In this document: positions 23,952 through 31,947 of the stretch, in pieces
Layout of the letters: each line of letters opens with the position of its first letter
Numbering within the stretch: position 1 is the first letter of the stretch
Assembly (NCBI GenBank): GCA_002729315.1
Contig: PBTW01000085.1
Span: 1-32,452, forward strand
DNA: 32,452 nucleotides
Reading direction: 5' to 3'
Origin: Gammaproteobacteria bacterium
GTDB taxonomy: Bacteria > Pseudomonadota > Gammaproteobacteria > Pseudomonadales > Pseudohongiellaceae
The notes under the pieces: generated by a model
What the model was told of the DNA's origin: nothing
The model's input: the letters and a program-made list of their open reading frames with translations, nothing else
Databases searched by the model: none
Made by a program: the position numbers and the translations under genes

Positions 23952-24743
23952 ATGATCCAGAACAAGAGGGTGCTACGGGAAGTTCCGAGCGCACAGTTAG
24001 CGAGTGATGGCACTGGAGTGCGGCTTAAAAGGGTATTGGGCGGACGCGACCTGGACCTTTTTGACCCTTTTCTGATGATTGATGAATTCGGTAGCCTTGA
24101 TGTAGCTGATTGCATCGGAGGCTTTCCGTCTCATCCACACCGCGGATTTGAAACGGTTACCTATATGCTGGAGGCTTACATGGAGCACCGGGACCATACG
24201 AAGACCCTCGGTTGTCTCGGACCAAGTGACGTTCAGTAGAAGAAAACAGGAAAAGTTGTCATTCATTCTGAGATGCCGCAACAGGATGAAGGGAGATTGC
24301 CAGGCTTTTAGGACTGAATAAAATTGCCCGCAGCTGAAAAGATGACATCTTGCACTATCAAGATATCGAGACTCGGGATATTCCACAGTATCAGATTGAT
24401 TCAATAGAGGTCAGAGCGATCGCAGGTCTCGTGACGGTTGATGGGCTGGAAGTAATTGGTGCCGTGACTCATCCAAGCACAGGGCCCAGATATCTTGACT
24501 TGTATTGATCGTCCTCAGGCACGGTCCGAATTCTGATTCCTGATGTCCATAATGCGATGTTATACGTGTGTGAAGGGCGCCTTGCGGCGGGTGACGACGA
24601 GTACCGCCCTCGGACTGCTCCACTTGCATGCGGAACCGGATACAAGAGTGCTAATGATTAGCGGTAAACCTATCGTTCATTCTGGTCCATTCGCGATAAA
24701 AACCATGGCCGCAGTCAAACAGGCAGTTGCTGGTTACAATTAG
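23952..24743 (+). pseudogene. Decayed pirin family gene
   Basis: The first 95 codons read as an intact pirin N-terminus: VRLKRVLGGRDLDLFDPFLMIDEFGS and FPSHPHRGFETVTYMLEAYMEHRD, with metal-site histidines. It then stops at TAG, where pirins have Trp (GPSDVQ-W). Reading through in the same frame gives KVVIHSEMPQQDEGRLPGF, the next pirin motif, with further TAG and TGA codons where Gln and Trp belong, then KLPAAEKM. A one-base loss leads to YQDIETRDIP...VRAIAG...PRYLDLY, another TGA, then VHNAMLYVCEGRLAAGDDEY. A last frameshift gives RVLMISGKPIVHSGPFAIKTMAAVKQAV, the pirin C-terminus. Nearly full length but with at least four nonsense codons and two frameshifts, so it is dead. Confidence 0.9.
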
Positions 24744-24807
24744 GGAAAACTGGTTTAGTGCAAATTTACAGTTAGGTGCCCGTATGGACGCTCTCAGGTA
24801 AACGCAT

Positions 24808-25722
24808 CTAGAGCGGTAGCCTGATGCCTTCCCGGGCGACGTTGAATCCCCGATCCTGAACCAGGCGAGTGGCGTCGCTGTTCGGGTTGAGAAGTGGGTT
24901 GGACTGGTTCATGTGTATAAACCAGATTTTATCGCGTACCTCTGCGCTGCTTTGCTCGAACAGCGCCATGGTCTCGGATACGAATGGATGCGGGATCTGA
25001 GACATATCGCGATTACCAAGTTCACCATCGGCAAAAAAAGAAGCGTCAATCAGCGCATAGTTGACCGCTTCCAACACCTCAACAATACTGACCTCCCATT
25101 CCTCCCACTTATTGATATCAGGAATAAAGAGCGCAGTTCGGTTGGGTCCCTCAATGCGATAGCCAACAGTTTCGGAATATTCGTCCCGATGAGGGACGAG
25201 AAATGGAGTAATACTGAGCTTACCCAAAAGAATAGGCGTGTTATGCTCTAGGCGCTTAAGATTAATGTTGCCAAGCGAAACCAGCTGGCTCCAGGGGCCA
25301 TTGCCGGATAGAAATTCAAGCATTCTTGGCATCGCATAAACAGGCATTCCCTGCGTACCCATCGCTTCTCTGCCCAGATGCATCAGGCCAGTATAGTGGC
25401 CAATGTGTGCGTGTGTTAAAAAAATCCCCGCAAGAGGAAGGGATGCCTCCTGATGCAACCGATAGAGCTGGTCGCGAAATTCTGGTGTTGCCTCAAAGAG
25501 GTAGCTTGATTCACTGGCGCCATCAATGACAGCAATGGCCGTCGGTTCCTGCCGCAACGACGTGTCTTCCCATGCCAGCAGGCAGCGGGGCTCATAGCAG
25601 CCAGCCTGCGGAAAGCTAGCATCCTGACCCACGCCAAGCACGAAGATATAAGGTGGCGGCTGGCCGGTTGCCGTTGTCAAGGTGCTCAAAGCAATGGCGG
25701 CGACAAGCAGTCGTAGAATCAT
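24808..25722 (-). CDS. Exported MBL-fold hydrolase, PqqB-like
   Basis: 304 aa, ATG 25722 with a strong GGAGG. The signal peptide is MILRLLVAAIALSTLTTATG, unusual for PqqB, which is normally cytoplasmic. VLGVGQDASFPQAGCYEPRC at residues ~28-47 is the PqqB-type opening, with two cysteines. The metal motif is LTHAHIGHYTG (~102-112), where the usual HxHxDH has Gly in place of Asp. Further possible ligands are in LVPHRDEYSETVGY, IDASFF and FIHMNQSNP. The family includes PqqB, thought to act in synthesis of the PQQ cofactor, and unassigned phosphodiesterase-like hydrolases. Two PQQ-dependent dehydrogenases lie a little upstream on the same strand, so a link to PQQ is tempting but unproven. Last gene of the minus-strand run. 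Confidence 0.83.
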   Translation of the reverse strand: MILRLLVAAIALSTLTTATGQPPPYIFVLGVGQDASFPQAGCYEPRCLLAWEDTSLRQEPTAIAVIDGASESSYLFEATPEFRDQLYRLHQEASLPLAGIFLTHAHIGHYTGLMHLGREAMGTQGMPVYAMPRMLEFLSGNGPWSQLVSLGNINLKRLEHNTPILLGKLSITPFLVPHRDEYSETVGYRIEGPNRTALFIPDINKWEEWEVSIVEVLEAVNYALIDASFFADGELGNRDMSQIPHPFVSETMALFEQSSAEVRDKIWFIHMNQSNPLLNPNSDATRLVQDRGFNVAREGIRLPL

Positions 25723-25767
25723 TGAGACCTCCTATCAATTATAAATCCTAAGCTTCTTGACTCAAGC

Positions 25768-26238
25768 TTAAGTGGGAATAGCGTTTAAGGTGTCGCCGAG
25801 TTGAATTTCACCTGACTTTATTACTGTTGCGCGAAGACCTGCGCTGAGTGCCAGCTCGGGAAGCGCTGCAGGATGAATGATGCTGGCCAGAAAAGCACAG
25901 GGCGCGCAGAGCTCGACGCCAAAAAGTTCAGCGCTTCCGAGTTCAAAGCGCTTCCCCACGAGGTCATTGAGACCGATTCCAGAAGTAATAATGCTGCGTC
26001 GAAATTCCCCATAATCATGGGTCAAAGAATGGGCTGATAGAAATTTATCCAAGGCTTCGCGCTCGACAAGACTGATATGGTTCTGCATTACTGGCAATTC
26101 TTTGTTAATGTGGGCTTCGGCCAGCCGATAGTAGCGATCACCTACCATGCCTTTTCCTGCTACAAGTGTCGCCTTGCCGACCCTTTCAACCGCTTGTCGT
26201 TTCTCTCTGGCAAGGTAAATGTAGTCGATGCGTCCCAT
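25768..26238 (-). CDS. MOSC-domain protein
   Basis: The track uses TTG 26256. ATG 26238 (MGRIDYIYLAREKRQ) is preferred because GAAGGG lies eight bases before it, giving 156 aa. The MOSC fold is seen in GKGMVGDRYY, VEREALDKFL, FRRSIITSGIGLNDLVGKRFELG, the cysteine pair in VELCAPC, and GLRATVIKSGEIQLGD. MOSC domains bind sulfur or molybdenum cofactor in Mo-cofactor sulfurases and in small stand-alone proteins such as YiiM. No molybdenum enzyme is visible in the window. The gene is 22 bases after the VOC gene and 45 bases before the MBL gene, so all three probably share a transcript. Confidence 0.88.
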   Translation of the reverse strand: MGRIDYIYLAREKRQAVERVGKATLVAGKGMVGDRYYRLAEAHINKELPVMQNHISLVEREALDKFLSAHSLTHDYGEFRRSIITSGIGLNDLVGKRFELGSAELFGVELCAPCAFLASIIHPAALPELALSAGLRATVIKSGEIQLGDTLNAIPT

Positions 26239-26260
26239 CTTCTGATCCCTTCGCAAGGCG

Positions 26261-26692
26261 TCAATCTGAAATTAGCGCCATGACGGCACCGTCAGGATCC
26301 TGGATGACACAAAAATTGCTGCCACCCATTCTTCTGGGTCCATCCAGAACTTTTCCTTTTTGTCGCTCGGCTTCGGCAGCGCTGGCCGTCACATCGACGA
26401 CTCTGACGTACATCAGCCACTGGGCAGGCAGGTTGGCATTCATGCCCCGTGCATGACAAATGCCTGCCATAGTCTGCCCGCTGTCCGGCAGTTTAAGATT
26501 GAAATCGGAGTAGGTTCCCATTTCTACGTCGGTTGGCTTCCAGCCAATGACTTTGCAGTAGAAATCTTTGCTCCGTGCCGCGTCGCCGACGCTTAGGTCA
26601 ACCCACTCTATGCGGCCGATGCTGCTGGTATCTGCCTCTTCAACATTCAAGCTTAAGTCTGGTGAGTTCTCTCCACTCATGTGCTGGCCCAC
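26261..26692 (-). CDS. VOC (glyoxalase/dioxygenase superfamily) protein
   Basis: 143 aa from GTG 26692, or 139 from the ATG at 26680; neither has a strong Shine-Dalgarno. After a ~25-residue polar N-terminus comes a single VOC unit: IEWVDLSVGDAARSKDFYCKVIGWKPTDV, then YSDFNLKLPDSGQTMAGICHARG and a second half WLMYVRVVDVTASAAEAERQKGKVL with FCVIQDPDGAVMALI. The pattern is that of small glyoxalase-like proteins such as CFP30B/YdcJ-type antibiotic- or metabolite-binding proteins. A metal site is not clearly intact, so binding or an unknown lyase or isomerase role is possible. It lies between the first PQQ dehydrogenase and the MOSC gene, on the same strand. Confidence 0.85.
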   Translation of the reverse strand: MGQHMSGENSPDLSLNVEEADTSSIGRIEWVDLSVGDAARSKDFYCKVIGWKPTDVEMGTYSDFNLKLPDSGQTMAGICHARGMNANLPAQWLMYVRVVDVTASAAEAERQKGKVLDGPRRMGGSNFCVIQDPDGAVMALISD

Positions 26693-26800
26693 GAGGAAAT
26701 TTTGATCTTACCCTAAGTAACTTCTGTGCTTAATCGAAAGTTTCGATTACTGCACGATGCTTCGGCCATTACAGGTAGCATATTCACCTCGCGAGAATGT

Positions 26801-28927
26801 CTAGTTATCAAGGCTGAATACATACAGTGCATTGCCACTGCTAGGATGGCGCACATCCGGGGTCACTACTCTCGGCACCGTTCGTGGGCTTACGCCACGC
26901 GCACCCATCGCCGTGGTGACGGCAATATACTGTTTACCATCAATAGCAAAACTAACGGGGTGCCCCTGAACTGAGGTGCCTAGGCGAGCCTCCCAGAGAA
27001 CGTCACCGGTACGAGCATCATGGGCACGGAAATAACGATCCAGGTCACCTACAAAAGCGACATTACCCGCCGTGGAGAGGACGCCAGTAAGAAAGGCCGC
27101 ACGTTGCTCATAAGACCAGATCTCTTTCATGGTATCCACATCATAAGCAGCGAGTTTGCCCATATTGCCGTCAGAGCCGGGCATCTCAAACCAGCGACGA
27201 TTGGCGGCGGTGCCTCCTGCCCCGTGCACCAGCGGCACCTCCCTAGCAGAAATTTCCAGACAGGATTGACTAAGAGGGATAATCAGGTTCGCAGTCGGTT
27301 CATGGTAAGACATAGAGTGCCAGTCTTTACCTCCTGCTGTTGATGGGCACACGGAGATCCAATCATTTATCTGCGCATTCTGAATATCCTGCCGATAGGT
27401 CACGGCACCGGTTTCAGGGTCTATATTGCTAAAGGCGTTCTGGAAGATGGTTTCCTTATGTGAGATGAATTCACCAGATACCCGGTCATGCTTCCAAAGT
27501 ATGCCGTGCTTGCCGATTGAGAACACTAGCTTGTCTTCTGCACGGTCGATCAGCACTCGTTCAAACACTTCATCCAGATCCAGCGCTTCGGCAGGAACGT
27601 GCTGGAAAAACCAGTCCAACTCCCCGTTATCCACATTTACCGCAACCGTCGAGTTGGTAAACAGACCCGCATCATCGATGGACAACGAGCGACTGGCGGG
27701 CATCCAAGGCTTCTGCTGCGCCGTGCCCCAGTAAGTCAGCTTTAATTCTGGATCATAGGTGCCTGTGATCCAGGTTTCCCCGCCGGCGCGAAACAGGTCT
27801 TCGATTCCGCCCCAGGTATCGCCTCCGGGCTGACCTGATTCGGCAATCGTGTTGAAGCGCCAGGCTAACTCACCGGTGTTGGCGTCGTGAGCGCTGATAT
27901 AGCAGTCATCCTCGATGTATCGGGAGCAGCCCAGTAAACCTTGTATGACTTTTCCATCTGCCACGATTGGACCACTAGAGTTTCCAAAGCCCTCACTGCC
28001 ATCTGCGATCTCGGCCTCCCAGATCTTCTCGCCAGTTCGCGCATCCAACGCTAACAGGCGCGCATCGGTGGTGGCATGTATGATTTTGTCGTTGTAGATC
28101 GCGATGTTGCGCATGTCTTCATTGTCGAAGGGGCCGGCGTGATGCTCCCAGATTAGGTTTCCGGTCTGTCCATCAAGGGCCTGAATAATGTTACTGGTAT
28201 TTATCAAGTAGATGATGCCGTCATAAACCAGGGGTGATGGTTCAGAGTCTCCCTCATGCATGGACCACATCCATTCCAGGCGCAAGTCCCCGACGTTTGA
28301 CGCGTTGATTTGATCTAGCGCCGAATAACTCCAGGCCTGATAGTTGCCTCTCAGCATCAGCCAATCATCTGGCGAAGGATTGGTGAGCATTGCATCAGTC
28401 ACCGGATCAAAGTTTTCAATCTTGCCGGCTGTAACCACGCCGGTGGGTCTATCTGGTTCACGACGCTGTTGCGTCAACAGGGGATTCACACCAGAAATAT
28501 TGGTTGCCATCGCGTAGCTGGCGCTAGCATCCAACCCCGGATTGTCTTTCGATACGCCATTTTTGCGCATGACATGCGCGACGATTGACCAGTAGTCACC
28601 ATCGCTTATTCCCTCATTTCCTCCCGGCGGCATGTTGGCCTTAATAAAGTTGAAGAAGTCAGCTGGTGACTGCCGGCCATAGCTGCCGAGAAAGCCGCTC
28701 CCGCTGAGCATCGGTCCAAGTGTAGTGCCCTGAAGTTCAGCGCCGTGACAGGCACCGCAATTCATGGCATATGCTGTTTTACCGGCATCTGCCTGACTGA
28801 CAAAGCTTGGCTCCAGACCGGCCGTATCTGCCGGAGCATTAGCTTGTTGCATGGACTTACCACAGGCGGCGAGAGCAAGAATTGTCAGGGTTAAGGGAAA
28901 GCATGTCGTAATTGGTTTGGCCTTCAT
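26801..28927 (-). CDS. Lipoprotein quinohemoprotein dehydrogenase (cytochrome c + PQQ propeller), copy 1
   Basis: 708 aa. The lipobox LALAAC places a lipidated Cys near residue 22. A cytochrome c domain follows, with heme motif CGACH (~57-61) and axial Met in ANMPPGG. From ~190 onward a PQQ-dependent dehydrogenase propeller follows: [21 protein letters not shown], repeated tryptophan-docking motifs such as [25 protein letters not shown], and a close [21 protein letters not shown]. Substrate alcohols or aldehydes would be oxidised in the periplasm, with electrons passing to the built-in heme. The vicinal Cys-Cys of known quinoprotein alcohol dehydrogenases is absent ([10 protein letters not shown]), and the GTGNxxPW calcium site reads GTAQQKPW. 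The heme domain is N-terminal, whereas it is C-terminal in classical quinohemoprotein alcohol dehydrogenases. The paralogue is encoded immediately upstream. Confidence 0.9.
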   Translation of the reverse strand: MKAKPITTCFPLTLTILALAACGKSMQQANAPADTAGLEPSFVSQADAGKTAYAMNCGACHGAELQGTTLGPMLSGSGFLGSYGRQSPADFFNFIKANMPPGGNEGISDGDYWSIVAHVMRKNGVSKDNPGLDASASYAMATNISGVNPLLTQQRREPDRPTGVVTAGKIENFDPVTDAMLTNPSPDDWLMLRGNYQAWSYSALDQINASNVGDLRLEWMWSMHEGDSEPSPLVYDGIIYLINTSNIIQALDGQTGNLIWEHHAGPFDNEDMRNIAIYNDKIIHATTDARLLALDARTGEKIWEAEIADGSEGFGNSSGPIVADGKVIQGLLGCSRYIEDDCYISAHDANTGELAWRFNTIAESGQPGGDTWGGIEDLFRAGGETWITGTYDPELKLTYWGTAQQKPWMPASRSLSIDDAGLFTNSTVAVNVDNGELDWFFQHVPAEALDLDEVFERVLIDRAEDKLVFSIGKHGILWKHDRVSGEFISHKETIFQNAFSNIDPETGAVTYRQDIQNAQINDWISVCPSTAGGKDWHSMSYHEPTANLIIPLSQSCLEISAREVPLVHGAGGTAANRRWFEMPGSDGNMGKLAAYDVDTMKEIWSYEQRAAFLTGVLSTAGNVAFVGDLDRYFRAHDARTGDVLWEARLGTSVQGHPVSFAIDGKQYIAVTTAMGARGVSPRTVPRVVTPDVRHPSSGNALYVFSLDN

Positions 28928-29114
28928 GATTCACACGTCTCGTACTAGTTAATGAGTGCTGGAGTTTTCTGGCGTCTGCGATCAGCTTCTCCAAAGGAAC
29001 CTTATGTCAAATTCTTCCTAGTTTCCTGCTTCTCGGAAATTGCTATTTACTGCTCAGAAAGTACTGGCTCACATTGGTTTTCTTTTAACTTACTCGATTC
29101 AATTCAGGCCGCGC

Positions 29115-31286
29115 TCAATCCGGTAAAGAAAAAACGTAGATCGCATTGCCCCAGCGTGGATAGCTGATCTCCGTAGCAATGACACCTGGCACTGTGCGTG
29201 GGCTGGTCCCACCCAGAGCGGTCGTGACTGCAATATACTGCTTGCCATCAATTGCAAAAGAGACTGGATGTCCCTGCACCGATGTGCCGAGCCGTGTTTC
29301 CCACAGGATGTTGCCAGTATCCACATCGAAAGCTTTGAAGCGTCGATCCAAATCGCCAACAAACACCAGGCCACCGCCGGTCGAGATGGTGCCAGTGTGC
29401 AGCGAGGCCCGCTGTTGATGACTCCAAATTTCTTCCATGGTGTCCGCATGATAGGCCCCGACCTTACCCAAGTTGCCATTGGTACCGGGCATCTCGAAGA
29501 ATTTGCGACTGGCCGCTAGTCCCCCACCGCCCTGAACCAAGGCGACCTCCCGGGCCGCATTTTCAAGACAGGTCTGGCTAAGGGGTGCAATGATGAGTCC
29601 TGAGGGCGGATGGTAGGTCATCGAATGCCAGTCCTTGCCACCAGCGCTGGAGGGGCAGGCTGAAGTCCACTCGTTGAGTTGAGCATTCTGTATATCTTGC
29701 CGATACGTTACCTCACCGGTCTCAGGATCGATATGTGTAAAGGCGTTTTGGAAGACCGTTTCCTTGAAGCCCCTGAACTTTCCAGAGACTCTATCATTCT
29801 TCCAGAGGATGCCGTATTTCCCGATTGAATAGACTAGCTTTTCGCCACCGCGATTGATCAGCACTCGTTCAAACACTTCATCGAGATCGAGAGCTTCAGC
29901 CGGCACGTGCTGAAAGTACCAATCAAGCTCGCCGTCATTCGTATCTACCGCGACGGTGGAATTTGTATAAAGACCAACGTCGTCGATGGTCATGTGCCGA
30001 GAAACAGGCACCCAGGGTTTCTGCTGCGCAGTGCCCCAATAGGTCAGCTTCAGGTCAGGGTCATAAGAGCCGGTAATCCAGGTTTCTCCTCCGGCCCGAA
30101 AGAGGTTGTCCAGACCGCCCCAGGTATCGCCGCCGGGCTCTCCCATTTCGGCAATGGTTTCAAACTGCCAGAGGAGTGCGCCGTCGTCGGCGTTATACGC
30201 ACTGATGTAGCAGTCCTCAGGGATGTAGCGTGCGCAGCCGGCGAGACCTACTATCACTTTACCATCGGCTACAATAGGGCCCGATGAGTTCGAGAAACCT
30301 TTGCTGTTGTCCGCAATGACCGTTTCCCATATCTGCTCCCCGGTGCGTGCGTCCAGCGCAACCAGACGGGCATCAGTTGTTGCCTGAATGATTTTATCTT
30401 CGTACATGGCAATGTTGCGCATGTCCTGCCGATTGGCCGGGCCAGTCCAGTGTTCCCAGATCAGTTCACCAGTTTTGCCATCAAGCGCCTGTATGACATT
30501 GCCGGGGTTAATCAGATAGATAATGCCGTTATAGACCAGTGGAGCTGGCTCAGAATCCCCTTCGTGCATATTCCAGACCCACTCAAGGGACAGGTTGCCC
30601 ACATTTTCTTTGTTGATCTGATCAAGCGGGCTGTAAGAGTGAGCATAGTAATTACGCCTATGCATCGGCCAGTCGTTTGGGCTGGGATCGCGCAGCATGG
30701 CATCGGTCAAGGGCATAAACGTAACGAAGTCTTCGGTGTTGCCTGCGACGGTCAGTCCTTCGGGGGCGGGAGGTTCAGGTCGCTGACGCCGGGCTACAAC
30801 CGCTGAGATGTTATCTGCAATTTTAAAATCGGTTTCCGGCGTGAGTGCGGCGATTACGCTGTCGACGCCATTCTGACTGAGTAGGTGTGCAACGAGGTTT
30901 GAATAGTCGACCAACGTCAGGTCCTCATTGCCTCCCGGCGGCATGTTCGCTCTAATGTTTCCCAGTAACAGGGCCGGGGTCTGTTCACCCCAGCGTTGCA
31001 CGAAGGTATTGCCAGAGAGCAAGGGGCCAAGGGTTGTGCCTTCCAAGTTCGCGCCATGACATACAGCGCAGTTCATCTCGTAGGTTCGGGCGCCGGCATC
31101 AGCCTGAGCAGAGAAATTCAAAGCATCAGCGGTTTCTGCTGGTGTCGAGCTGGGCGGCGGCGCCGTGGCGACCTCAATCGCAGTCGAGGAGGAAGAATCA
31201 GGCTCGCAGGCGCTTAATGCACCAAGCATAATAACGATTGTGAGCTGTTTAAACCTAGATTTCTCATAGCTGTGAATGTGCTGCAT
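29115..31286 (-). CDS. Lipoprotein quinohemoprotein dehydrogenase (cytochrome c + PQQ propeller), copy 2
   Basis: The track starts at GTG 31292. ATG 31286 (MQHIHSYEKSRF) is preferred, after GAG-rich bases, giving 723 aa. The lipobox is LGALSAC (Cys ~27). Cytochrome c has CAVCH (~73-77) and NMPPGG. The propeller parallels copy 1 almost throughout: [96 protein letters not shown] and [19 protein letters not shown]. It has a longer Ser/Pro/Ala-rich linker between lipid anchor and heme domain. It has the same substitutions as copy 1, with RQ in place of the vicinal cysteines. The two copies are 187 bases apart and clearly come from a duplication. They may differ in substrate. Confidence 0.9.
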   Translation of the reverse strand: MQHIHSYEKSRFKQLTIVIMLGALSACEPDSSSSTAIEVATAPPPSSTPAETADALNFSAQADAGARTYEMNCAVCHGANLEGTTLGPLLSGNTFVQRWGEQTPALLLGNIRANMPPGGNEDLTLVDYSNLVAHLLSQNGVDSVIAALTPETDFKIADNISAVVARRQRPEPPAPEGLTVAGNTEDFVTFMPLTDAMLRDPSPNDWPMHRRNYYAHSYSPLDQINKENVGNLSLEWVWNMHEGDSEPAPLVYNGIIYLINPGNVIQALDGKTGELIWEHWTGPANRQDMRNIAMYEDKIIQATTDARLVALDARTGEQIWETVIADNSKGFSNSSGPIVADGKVIVGLAGCARYIPEDCYISAYNADDGALLWQFETIAEMGEPGGDTWGGLDNLFRAGGETWITGSYDPDLKLTYWGTAQQKPWVPVSRHMTIDDVGLYTNSTVAVDTNDGELDWYFQHVPAEALDLDEVFERVLINRGGEKLVYSIGKYGILWKNDRVSGKFRGFKETVFQNAFTHIDPETGEVTYRQDIQNAQLNEWTSACPSSAGGKDWHSMTYHPPSGLIIAPLSQTCLENAAREVALVQGGGGLAASRKFFEMPGTNGNLGKVGAYHADTMEEIWSHQQRASLHTGTISTGGGLVFVGDLDRRFKAFDVDTGNILWETRLGTSVQGHPVSFAIDGKQYIAVTTALGGTSPRTVPGVIATEISYPRWGNAIYVFSLPD

Positions 31287-31360
31287 GGTCACTCTCTACT
31301 GATCAAGATTGCTGTCGCATTTGGCGTTAAATTAATGGTAATGGTGAGTCACCGCCTTCG

Positions 31361-31810
31361 TCATGAGCGGTCAAAATGGCTTCTAAGAAAGATCCATCCT
31401 CTCAGTTCACCGGAGGCGTTGTTTTCGCTGTGAACCTGAATATAGAGCGCATTGTTGCGCAGGGCAGTGAGCTGCTCGTCGGTGAGTTCAAGAATAGCCC
31501 GGATCTCGCCGTCGGTAGACGCGTCAATCTCGAGCACTTGAACGACAGGACCCGGCTGTGCGGGCGGGCCGTTGTGAAGGTGAGCGCTTGTCGCTGCGGA
31601 GCTCATGCCCGTGAAATAGCCGGCCACCTCCAACTGCTGGTCCGTGAGTGTCAGAAGCACTTCACCTTCGCCAAGAATTTCATCAACTGTCTGAGGGGTT
31701 GTCGGCATGGGTGACAGGCGCGCCCGGAAAAACTCCTGAGCATATCCGCCTGAGCTGAATCCCAGCGTAAAAACGCAAAAAGTTAGCATGAGTGCTTGGC
31801 CGAGTTTCAT
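31361..31810 (-). CDS. Secreted CHRD-domain protein
   Basis: 149 aa. AGAGGT lies four to six bases before ATG 31810. Signal peptide MKLGQALMLTFCVFTLGFSSGGYAQ. The remainder is a single CHRD domain: FRARLSPMP, GEGEVLLTLTDQQLEVAGYFTGM, SAHLHNGPPAQPGPVVQVL and YIQVHSENNASGELRGWI. The histidine in AHLHNG and the one in IQVHSE are typical of the fold, which also occurs in the chordin protein and has a SOD-like shape. The biochemical role of bacterial CHRD proteins is unclear. It lies between the esterase and the PQQ dehydrogenases, 68 bases before copy 2, and may be cotranscribed. Confidence 0.9.
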   Translation of the reverse strand: MKLGQALMLTFCVFTLGFSSGGYAQEFFRARLSPMPTTPQTVDEILGEGEVLLTLTDQQLEVAGYFTGMSSAATSAHLHNGPPAQPGPVVQVLEIDASTDGEIRAILELTDEQLTALRNNALYIQVHSENNASGELRGWIFLRSHFDRS

Positions 31811-31947
31811 AAATACCTCTTGGCTCTTATTAGTTGGACTCTTCTACGGGAACCCTAGCACTTCTCTCGCGGTAAGCAAACGCCGAGAGCGCTGCCGGTT
31901 TTAACCGAGATCGGACTGTCAGGTTCCGTCAGCAGGACGCGCCTGCT

